Positions 27,266 through 35,265 of a DNA stretch of 64,000 nt are shown here, piece by piece. The first letter of the stretch is position 1. Each line of letters starts with the position of its first letter. The notes under the pieces were generated by a model. The model was not told where the DNA came from. It saw only the letters and a list, made by a program, of their open reading frames with translations, and did not search any database. Made by a program: the position numbers and the translations under genes. This DNA is from an uncultured bacterium (lineage in GTDB: Bacteria > Verrucomicrobiota > Lentisphaeria > Victivallales > UBA1829), in the NCBI GenBank assembly GCA_949297765.1, contig CASFTV010000012.1, positions 54,196-118,195 on the forward strand, given 5' to 3'.

Positions 27266-29052
27266 ATGAACGGCAAGAGAGGTTATCAGACTCCGTTTCA
27301 TGTCGACGGGGGGATCATCCGGGACGCAGAGGGGCGGACCGTCAAACTCTGGGGCGTGAACTATTACGTTCCCTTCAACCACAACTACTTCAATATCCGG
27401 GAACTGGGACTGAACCACAGAGAGATCATCGACGAGGATCTCCGCCATTTCGAACTTCTCGGCATCGATCTGATCCGGATGCATCTGTACGAACGGGAGA
27501 TCACGGACCGGACGGGCAACATCATCGAAAACGAAAACATGGAGCTTCTGGATTACCTGATAGAAGCATGTGAAAAAAGGGGATCTACCTGATGCTTTCC
27601 CCGACGGTCTGGTGGAACACCGTTGCCAATCAGATCCGCCAGGAGGAACTGTACGCCTACTGGCACATCGGCGCGCAGGAGGCGTTCGGATTCACCAACT
27701 TCTTCTCCTGCGACGCCATGCTGTGGGATCAGGACGCGATCGACTGCCAGGCCCGCTATCTGCGCGGACTGTTCAACCGGCGGAACCGCATCAGCGGAAA
27801 ACGGATGAACGAATATTCCAACATCGTCGTATTCGAGCTGTTCAACGAACCGCGCTATCCGGAGAAATGGCAGCTGGAGAAGGATCTGGAGCTGACGCCG
27901 GAATGGATGTCCGCCGCGACCTACTCCCGCGGAGAGGAACGGCGGAAACTGGTCCGTCTGTGGGAGGAGTTCCGCGCCGGGCATCCGGGACATTCCGACG
28001 ATGCATGCTTCTCCCTGTTCCGCGCGCATATCCTGAATCACTATTTTGATTCGCTCTGGCCGATCATCACGGATTTCTTCGGCGATCGTGTGATCCGGGC
28101 GCAGTTCATCAGCTATTCGGGTCTTCCGGACGAGGATCTGCGCGAAGTCTTCGAAAAGGCGCCGATCGAGGCGGCGACCATCGGGACCTATCTGAACGCG
28201 TCGGGCCTTTTCGACGCCGTCAACACCGACAGTGCCAACCATCTGCAGCTGGCGTCCCGCTGGTTCGACCGTTTTAAAAAAGCTCCGCAGACCCGCCTTG
28301 CCCGGATCTCCTACGAGTTCGACGCAACCGGCTCCACCACGGCCTATCCGCTGGCCGCCATCGCCGCGATGTATGCGCAGACGGGGATTCAGATGGCCTC
28401 CTATTTCACCTACACGCCGTCGGGGATTGCGCCGTGGAATCCGGGATGGCTGGTCCATTTTCTGAATCTGGAGCACACGCCGTCCCGGGCGGCCGGATTT
28501 GCCGCGGCGGGAGAGATTTTCCGCTCGAATGAAACGGGCTGTCCCGTGGAGTGCGGACCGGAAGAGTGGAACGGGAAAAATTTCAAGATCCGCCGGGAAA
28601 ACGATCTTGTGGTCTTTGCGTCGGAGGAGACATTCATCTACACGAACGACACGGACGAGGTTCCGCCCGCGCCCGAGCGTCTCCGGAAAATCATCGGACG
28701 GGGGAAATCATGCGCTGCCTCCTCCAGTGGGAACGGGTGTTACATTCTTCTCCGGCAATCGGAGACCGAATGGGAGCTTGAGGTGTTTCCCGATCAGAAA
28801 TTCCTGATGGACCCGACCCGCGGACGCACCTACCGTTCCATGGCGAACCGGTATGTCAACTGCCGGAAGGAACCGCCGGTCTCCCAGACGATGCGCAGGA
28901 ACGTCACATTCTCCTTTGATCTTCATCCGCTGAAGGAATGCCGAAACATTTCCGGCGAAAAGATTTGCGTGGAACGAAACAAAATATATATTTTCCCCGG
29001 GCGCTACATTCTGACAACCGGGGAAAAAAACGGGGAGTCTGCAGAACAATGA
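27266..29052 (+). pseudogene. GH5-like glycoside hydrolase split by a -1 frameshift
   Basis: Two frames read as one clan-A glycosidase of about 590 residues. The first (27266-27592) starts MNGKRGYQTPFHVDGG with a cellulase-like first strand (KLWGVNYYVPF) and DLIRMHLYE, then ends after GACEKRG-type sequence at a run of six A and four G (27572-27581). The second frame (27592-29052) continues logically with YLMLSPTVWW, ELFNEPRYP (acid/base Glu codon at 27847) and ISYEFDATG (nucleophile Glu codon at 28315). One extra base in the A/G run restores the frame. It could be a mutation, an assembly error or slippage. No signal peptide is visible, so a cytoplasmic enzyme is suggested. It is driven by the GntR-motif promoter. 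Confidence 0.75.
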
Positions 29053-29690
29053 AACCAAGAGGACAACATGCCTTCACACTGGTGGAACTTCTGATTACAG
29101 TTGCGATCATCGCAATATTGATCGGTCTTCTGCTTCCCGCCCTGAACAAGGCTCGGGAGAAGGGACGCCAGGTCCGCTGTGTTTCCAATCAGAGAACCAT
29201 CGGCCAAAGCGCCGTCATTTATGCGGAGGATTTTCAGCAGTCGATCTGGCCGGTTTTCACGACGGATACCGACATGCAGAACAATCTCCGCCGCACGCAT
29301 TGGAAAACGATCGCACTCCATTACAAACTCAAGTATCTGCCCTCGAGCCAGTATTTTTACTGTGAATCGCACAAGCGTCTCTCGATCGGGCAGTACAGTG
29401 AAGACATCCGGATGGACTGGAGCAGGGAAAACATGGATCTTCTGAAAGTCAACATCGGCTGCAGCTGGCAGCTCCGCGGGACGGGAACTTCGCAGGAAGC
29501 AAGCGTGCTTCTCCCGAAACTGAAGTCCACAGACCTTCTCTGTTCCGAGTACTCCATTCACGAATGGTACATTGCCGCAATCATGCCGCCGCATCTGGGT
29601 GCGTTCAACCTTCTCTATGCGGACGGGCATGTCCGATCCGTTTCGAAAGCGGTTATTCAGGCGAACCGGAACCAGTTCAATTTTTTATGA
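29049..29690 (+). CDS. Pseudopilin-like protein with H-x9-DG motif
   Basis: A 213-residue protein with a type IV prepilin N-terminus: MKPRGQHA then FTLVELLITVAIIAILI, with Glu at position 5 of the mature helix. The residue before the expected cleavage is Ala, not Gly. Near the C-terminus HLGAFNLLYADG fits the H-x9-DG signature common in Planctomycetes and Lentisphaerota pseudopilins of the DUF1559 type. ATG at 29049 overlaps the glycosidase stop (ATGA), so it is co-translated with the upstream sugar enzyme. Family members are probably surface or secretion-associated; the function is unknown. Confidence 0.88.
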   Translation: MKPRGQHAFTLVELLITVAIIAILIGLLLPALNKAREKGRQVRCVSNQRTIGQSAVIYAEDFQQSIWPVFTTDTDMQNNLRRTHWKTIALHYKLKYLPSSQYFYCESHKRLSIGQYSEDIRMDWSRENMDLLKVNIGCSWQLRGTGTSQEASVLLPKLKSTDLLCSEYSIHEWYIAAIMPPHLGAFNLLYADGHVRSVSKAVIQANRNQFNFL

Positions 29691-29718
29691 ATTCTCAGAA
29701 CAGGAAAGATTTTTTTTC

Positions 29719-32700
29719 ATGAAACAGTTCACCTTATGTTTTCTTTTCTTCTCTGCCGCGCTTCTTTTCCACGGAGAGGTCTCCGGTTCGGAAACAGTCC
29801 GCAGCTGGTATATTCCAAGCGGAGAAAATACGCCGGAACGTCCGCAGATGTCCGTCCGCGGAGGAAATCTGATTGTGCGGACGGGAAAGGAGAAAACACT
29901 TGCCACTCCCCGTTTTCCCCTTCCCCCTTCCGGATCCTTTTCCAGACCGTGGCGGATGCGTTTCCGCTGTTCCTACCGGACAGAGCAGTATAAGGGACAG
30001 GGTATCGGACTCAATTTCGTCCAGTACGGGAAAAACGGGAAACGCATGGGAACCCTTTCGCCCGTGATCCGCGTCACAGGAGACCACAGCTGCTATCTGT
30101 TCAACGACTCGAAGACCTGGAAGGAGATCGACGTGCTGGTTGATTTCAGCAACGCGCTGCCCTCTTCGCTGGCGCTGGAATGGAAATTTTTCGTTCCGAA
30201 AGGCGTTCTGGAAATGAGGAATCTGAAGGTTGATCTGATCGAACAGGAGAACCATCGGATCAGCGGAGGAGAAATCCGGATCAATTCCAATATTCTGCGC
30301 CATGTGTTTTTTGCGGAGGAAGGACGGGTCCGGATCCGGATCGCCGATCCGGAAAAGAAGCCGGCCGCCCGCCTCCGTATTTTCGACGAGAACCGGAAGG
30401 AGCTCTCCTCGGAGACGATTCCGCTGGATTCGGAAAAGCTCTTTTCCGGGCGCGGATACCGGATCTGTGAAGCCGAAGCCCTTTATCCGGACGGGAAACG
30501 GATCACAACGGAATTCACGGTCGCAGTTCTTGGGAAAAGCATCGGCGATGCTCTTCTCCGCTGCTCCCGCTACGGACTGATGGTTGTCAACGGGACCTTT
30601 GCGTTCGCCCGTCAGCTCGGAGCCCGGTGGGACTGGCGGTTCTTCTCCATGCGGAACTGCACGGCCGCTCCGGACGGAACTTTCCGCCCGCCGAAAAAAG
30701 AGAATGCGTTCCACAAGTTCGACGATACTCGGATTCCGATCTATGCAGGCGGCGACAACGCCCCCGTCCCGAAATTTCTTCTCAAGCCCGAACACCGCGC
30801 CAAACGGGGACTTTATCCGCCGGAAAACTGGGATCTCTACCGGAAAACGGTCGAAGCCTGGGCGAAGGCGCATCCGGACATGAACGGAAAATATCTCTGC
30901 GTTGTGAATGAACCGAACTACCGCTGGTATGGAACGCCGAAGGAGCTTGCGGAAGTCCATCGCATCTTTGCCGAAGCGGTCCGGAAAATCCATCCGGACG
31001 CAAAAGTGATGGGACCTGCCGCAAGCCGGATCGAAATGGATTTCGTGAAGCAGATGGGAGAGAACGGGCTGTTCGATGCCATGGACGGCATCGTCATGCA
31101 CTGCTATGTGGACGGAACCCGGCCGGAAGGGAAGTTCTGGGAAGCTCAGAGGACCTTCTTCGACTATCTCAAGCAGATCGGGAAACGCGACATGCCCCTG
31201 CACTACACGGAGTTCGGCTGGACAACCTGGGAGGGCACCTGGCAGACTCCTGTCGATGAAGTCACGCAGGCCCGCTATCTGACACGTTCCATGGCGCTGC
31301 TTTCTTCGGAACGGATCGACAGCATCGTCTACTTCTGCGATTTCTACAACACGCGCAACCGTGGAGAGAGCGGATTTTCCATTCTGCGGCGAGAAAACGA
31401 TCATCTGGCACCCAAGCCTTCCGCTGCGGCGTACATGGCGCTGACCCGGAATCTGACCGGCGTAACGGGCTGCACCCGTCTTTTTCATCTTTCTCCGGAA
31501 CTTTTCCTGATCTCCGGGAAACGCGAGGGCGATTTTGTGCAGATTCTCTGGCGTTCGGAGGGTGCGGAAACGATCCGTCTGCCATACCCGTTCGATGCGG
31601 CGGAAACCTATCTGGGAAAACCACTCAGCCTTCCTGCGGACAGTTCCATTTCCGTATCGGAATCCCCGCTCTATCTGTTTTCCCGCGCCTCTGCGCTGTA
31701 TGAGGCGAAAGAAGATCCGCGGAAGGATCTGATCCCGGGCGACATCCTTCCGCTTTCCGGAACACCGCTGTTTCTTCCCGCCGCATTCCGCCGCGAAAAT
31801 GGAAAACTCCGTCTCTCCTACGATGCGAAGCCGGGACGCTACTCCCTGATTCTCCGGGACGGGCGCGGCCTCCGGATTCTCCCTGCCCTCGTGGAAAACG
31901 CCGTCACCATTGCGGACATCACGCCGCTCTGGAAAGACAAAGCCAATCCTCAGCTGCGGATTCTGCTGGTGTCGAAATTCGGAAAAGAACAGACAGGAAC
32001 CCTCTCCTGTGCAGGCATTGCAAAAAAGATCCAGCTGAAAAAAGGAAAAAACGAAGTCCTTCTGGATCTGGGATCCCTCCGGAAGGTCTCCGGCACCATT
32101 CTCTGCACAGCGGACAACCCGGAGAAAAAAGGAGAGGTTTTCCGCACGGAGAAGGAAATCCGGCAGACGTTCTATCCGCTGGTTCGGCTTCCGGAACGCG
32201 GAATCCGTTCGGTGCAGCCGCTTCCGGCGGAGGAGTGGACTTCGCCGAAGGAGAAAACATCGCTGCTGGATCCGAAGGACTGCCGACCGGAACTGCGGAT
32301 CGCATTCGACAAACGGGGCATCCACGTCCTTGCGGAAGTCATCGACGACGAATTTGCGCAGCCCTATCAGCAGGAAAGAATGTGGCTGGGGGATTCCCTT
32401 CAGCTCGCCTTCGACGTGGATGCATCCCGGGAGTGGGATGCGAACAATCTCGGATTCGGATTCAAGGGACACCGCTGTTTCGAGTTCACCGTGGGACAGA
32501 CAAAGGACGGGGTGCAGACCTACTGTCATTACGCCTACGATCCGGTTCTGAAACCCGGAATGGCGGATCGCGTGAAGGCAACCGTGGAGCGGAAAGGAAA
32601 TCTGACCGTCTACAATGTCTTCTTCCCCTGGGAGAGCATCGGACGGAAAGAGCCGCCCGCGCCGGGAAGCCGTTTCGGGTTCTCCGCCGCCGTAAACGAT

Positions 32701-32796
32701 CTGGATTCCGGATCGCGGAAGGCACTCTGTCTTTTCCAGGGTATTGTCGAGAGCAAAGATCCTGTCCGCTACGGGACCTTGTATATCACGGAGTGA
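29719..32796 (+). CDS. Secreted GH39-like (clan A) glycoside hydrolase with CBM9-like end
   Basis: A 1025-residue exported protein. A signal peptide (MKQFTLCFLFFSAALLFHGEVSG) is followed by a beta-rich N-terminal region and a TIM barrel. CVVNEPNYRW gives the acid/base E398, and HYTEFGWTT gives the likely nucleophile E498, a spacing normal for clan A. A further beta region follows. The last 190 residues (from about 830) resemble a CBM9-type carbohydrate-binding domain (VLAEVIDDEFAQ, MWLGDSLQLAFD). The start is ATG at 29719 after AGGAAAG; an upstream in-frame ATG would remove the signal peptide from the N-terminus. Exact sugar specificity is unknown. Confidence 0.8.
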   Translation: MKQFTLCFLFFSAALLFHGEVSGSETVRSWYIPSGENTPERPQMSVRGGNLIVRTGKEKTLATPRFPLPPSGSFSRPWRMRFRCSYRTEQYKGQGIGLNFVQYGKNGKRMGTLSPVIRVTGDHSCYLFNDSKTWKEIDVLVDFSNALPSSLALEWKFFVPKGVLEMRNLKVDLIEQENHRISGGEIRINSNILRHVFFAEEGRVRIRIADPEKKPAARLRIFDENRKELSSETIPLDSEKLFSGRGYRICEAEALYPDGKRITTEFTVAVLGKSIGDALLRCSRYGLMVVNGTFAFARQLGARWDWRFFSMRNCTAAPDGTFRPPKKENAFHKFDDTRIPIYAGGDNAPVPKFLLKPEHRAKRGLYPPENWDLYRKTVEAWAKAHPDMNGKYLCVVNEPNYRWYGTPKELAEVHRIFAEAVRKIHPDAKVMGPAASRIEMDFVKQMGENGLFDAMDGIVMHCYVDGTRPEGKFWEAQRTFFDYLKQIGKRDMPLHYTEFGWTTWEGTWQTPVDEVTQARYLTRSMALLSSERIDSIVYFCDFYNTRNRGESGFSILRRENDHLAPKPSAAAYMALTRNLTGVTGCTRLFHLSPELFLISGKREGDFVQILWRSEGAETIRLPYPFDAAETYLGKPLSLPADSSISVSESPLYLFSRASALYEAKEDPRKDLIPGDILPLSGTPLFLPAAFRRENGKLRLSYDAKPGRYSLILRDGRGLRILPALVENAVTIADITPLWKDKANPQLRILLVSKFGKEQTGTLSCAGIAKKIQLKKGKNEVLLDLGSLRKVSGTILCTADNPEKKGEVFRTEKEIRQTFYPLVRLPERGIRSVQPLPAEEWTSPKEKTSLLDPKDCRPELRIAFDKRGIHVLAEVIDDEFAQPYQQERMWLGDSLQLAFDVDASREWDANNLGFGFKGHRCFEFTVGQTKDGVQTYCHYAYDPVLKPGMADRVKATVERKGNLTVYNVFFPWESIGRKEPPAPGSRFGFSAAVNDLDSGSRKALCLFQGIVESKDPVRYGTLYITE

Positions 32797-32904
32797 AACT
32801 TCGCAGAACTGTTTGAAACCAACAATAAAAAACCATTTCCCGAGATGCGGGCCGGCCTTCCCGCCGGAAGCATCCCGGGGAAAACAATCGCAGGAAGGAA
32901 CATC

Positions 32905-33525
32905 ATGGACTCTCTCTTTCGGACTCCCGTCCGCCGGGCGGAAAAGTTTTCTCTGGTGGAACTGCTGATCGCCGTTGCGGTGATTGCAATTCTGATCGCG
33001 CTTCTGATGCCGGCACTGCACAAGGCGCGCGAAAAGGCGTTCAACATCCAGTGCGTCAACAACATGAAAAACATCGGGACGGCGCATCAGTTGTATGCGA
33101 ACGACACGGAACACTGCATGCCGCTGATGGTCCGGAAGGATTTCACCTGGGTTCATGAGGTGGCGGCCAGACTCTCGAAGGGAAAGGGCAAAAACGGAGA
33201 GTATATGATTCCCTGTCCGGCATGGACGCTGTATCCCTCCAACTCCTACGGGCTGAACACGTTCTTCTCGGGGGAATGGGACACGGAAAACGTCTGCAAG
33301 AAGATCACCCGGATCCATCAGCCGACAAAAGCGCAGATCCTGATGGAAAATATTACCGATCCCCGCTACAACTGGCCGTCGAATGTCGGCTATCTGGAGT
33401 GGGTTTCCTTCCGCCACAACCGGCGTTCGAACGTCTACTATTTCGACGGACATGTCGGCGCAATCCTCTGCGAACAGGAAAAACAGACCAATCTTTATTT
33501 CGGCAATCTCCGGCAGGGATTGTAA
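32905..33525 (+). CDS. Pseudopilin-like protein with H-x9-DG motif
   Basis: A 206-residue relative of the pseudopilin at 29049. Its N-terminus reads RRAEK then FSLVELLIAVAVIAILIALL, with Glu5 conserved and Lys (not Gly) at the cleavage position. The C-terminal RHNRRSNVYYFDGH gives H-x9-DG. The leader of about 15 residues before the helix is basic. ATG at 32905 follows AGGAAGGAA. It lies between two large secreted proteins, continuing the pattern of one pseudopilin per hydrolase. Its function is not established. Confidence 0.88.
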   Translation: MDSLFRTPVRRAEKFSLVELLIAVAVIAILIALLMPALHKAREKAFNIQCVNNMKNIGTAHQLYANDTEHCMPLMVRKDFTWVHEVAARLSKGKGKNGEYMIPCPAWTLYPSNSYGLNTFFSGEWDTENVCKKITRIHQPTKAQILMENITDPRYNWPSNVGYLEWVSFRHNRRSNVYYFDGHVGAILCEQEKQTNLYFGNLRQGL

Positions 33526-33623
33526 ACGGCTTCCGGAAAAAGACTTGTTCAAAAACACTCACCCATAGAACATGAAACCGAGATCAAGGAGGTGAAGCAC
33601 CTGTTGTGACCTGACTTCTCCGC

Positions 33624-33640
33624 GCCGTCCGGAAGACGGC
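33624..33640 (+). terminator. Short GC hairpin, weak terminator candidate
   Basis: GCCGTC (33624-33629) pairs with GACGGC (33635-33640) around a five-base loop, followed only by GATTCCCCTT. It lies in the 160-base gap between the pseudopilin and the propeller-like gene. Confidence 0.35.
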
Positions 33641-33685
33641 GATTCCCCTTGCGATTTTCACTGGATAACGAAAGGATTTTTTCAA

Positions 33686-35257
33686 ATGCGTCATATTTTT
33701 CTAGCCGGACTTCTGGCCTCCTCCGTCACGCTGTCCGCGAGTTCTCTGGAGTATTCCGGGATGCTCGGACAGAGTCAGCCGGAAGGGAAAACTCCTGTTC
33801 CTTTCACAGCGGTCTATTCCGCGGCATCGGATGCCTCCGGGACCTATTTCATCACCGGACCATACCGGGGCGGCGGCGAGCTGTGGCGTCTGCCGGCGGG
33901 CAGCCGGACAGCGGAACGGATCCGCACGGCAACTCCCGGACCGGTCCTCTCCGACGGAACAAAACTCTATCTGCTGGACAACACCCGTCTGTTCGCTCTT
34001 GAGAACGGGAAGAAATCCGCACAGCCGGTGGTGGATCTGAAACGGAAATTCGATCTGATCGCAATCGCGGACGACGCCACGAAAACCGAATTCGGCGCCG
34101 TCGCCAGATATTTCGCCTACGACAGAAAAGCAAAAAAAGTCTACGGCTGGAAGGCGGACGGAACTGCGCTGGGCGAAATTCTGGATCTTTCCAAAACCAC
34201 GCCGCAGACTCCTTTTTATTCGATGGGATTTCTTCCCGGGGCGGGCTATCTGATCGCGTCGACCGGTTATCCGGAACTGCGCACCTACCGCTTCACGCCG
34301 GACGGCAAAGCGCAGAGCGGAAACTGGCCGGTGCGGGGATCCGCGTCGGAATTCTTTTCGCTGGACGGCGTCTGCTGGGGCGTGGATGCGGGGGCGACCA
34401 CCTTCCGCGATCACCCGGTCTCGGCAAAGCGGGAAAAAGTGGGCGGAGAGACGGACCGTTACACCTACGCCGTCTGCAAGGATCCGAAAGGCGGATTCTT
34501 TCTGGCGACGTCTCAGGGATTGAAACATTACCGTACGGACTCCCCGTCCGAAAGCGATTTCCGGATCGGCGGACTTCCCTGGGTCTCGGCAATAGCGATT
34601 TCCGGCGAACATGTCTTCGCCGTCTGCGGAGGAGCGATCCACCGTCTTCTTCTGGACGACCTGCCGGACGCGCCTCTGCAGAACGCGGGCAACGAAGCGT
34701 GGAGAGTCGGAGCAAACTGGAGCTCCTCCGGCATTGCGGCTCTTCCCAACGGGGACGGAACCATTCTGATCCTGGACAAGGGAAAGAAGGGAATCTGGAA
34801 ATTTGATCCTTCGCGGACTCGCTGGGGCGATAAAAACCGCATGCGCTTTCTGGGCGGCTCGTTCACCGCGCCGACCGACATGGCTCTTCTCAACGGACAG
34901 ACCATCGTCGCCGATTCCGGAAAACTGAATGTGAAGAACGACCTGACCGAACCGGTCGTGAAGGTGGATGCGTTCCCCTCCGGCGAGATCGTCGCCGCGA
35001 ACGCCGGAAAAGTTTTCCTTCTGAAGGACGGCAAAACGCTCTGGACCTTCTCCGGTGCAGCCATCAACGACATCGCCGTGGTGGGAGACTGCATCGCCGT
35101 CTCCGGAGACAAGCTCCTTCTGCTCGACCGGAACGGAAAACTTCAGGCAACCCGGAACCAGCGTCTGACCGCGCTCGCGGCCGACGGAAAGTGGCTGCTC
35201 GCCGCCTCCCCCGACCGGAAGGGAATCCTGAGATTCAAACTCAAATCCGGAAAGTGA
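33686..35257 (+). CDS. Exported beta-propeller-like protein
   Basis: A 523-residue protein with a signal peptide (MRHIFLAGLLASSVTLSASS). Repeated strands of about 40-50 residues of the kind G-x-x-Y-x-L-D/G-x-x follow, resembling NHL or PQQ-type propeller blades (LSDGTKLYLLDNTRLFAL, AIAISGEHVFAVCGGAIH, GDCIAVSGDKLLLLDRNG). No catalytic motif is visible. The start has AAAGGA about ten bases upstream. It is followed after eight bases by a secreted glycosidase, so a carbohydrate-binding or accessory role in the same locus is inferred. Confidence 0.65.
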   Translation: MRHIFLAGLLASSVTLSASSLEYSGMLGQSQPEGKTPVPFTAVYSAASDASGTYFITGPYRGGGELWRLPAGSRTAERIRTATPGPVLSDGTKLYLLDNTRLFALENGKKSAQPVVDLKRKFDLIAIADDATKTEFGAVARYFAYDRKAKKVYGWKADGTALGEILDLSKTTPQTPFYSMGFLPGAGYLIASTGYPELRTYRFTPDGKAQSGNWPVRGSASEFFSLDGVCWGVDAGATTFRDHPVSAKREKVGGETDRYTYAVCKDPKGGFFLATSQGLKHYRTDSPSESDFRIGGLPWVSAIAISGEHVFAVCGGAIHRLLLDDLPDAPLQNAGNEAWRVGANWSSSGIAALPNGDGTILILDKGKKGIWKFDPSRTRWGDKNRMRFLGGSFTAPTDMALLNGQTIVADSGKLNVKNDLTEPVVKVDAFPSGEIVAANAGKVFLLKDGKTLWTFSGAAINDIAVVGDCIAVSGDKLLLLDRNGKLQATRNQRLTALAADGKWLLAASPDRKGILRFKLKSGK

Positions 35258-35265
35258 GACCTTTC

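Noticed and set aside
27572..27581. Canonical -1 programmed frameshift heptamer A-AAA-AAG
   Set aside because: The heptamer is present but not in the required zero-frame phase, so classic tandem slippage does not apply; simple slippage or an error remains possible.
29734..33558. A 1274-codon open frame on the minus strand
   Set aside because: It spans the antisense of two genes and a gap, has no recognisable domain, and conflicts with the strongly supported plus-strand genes.
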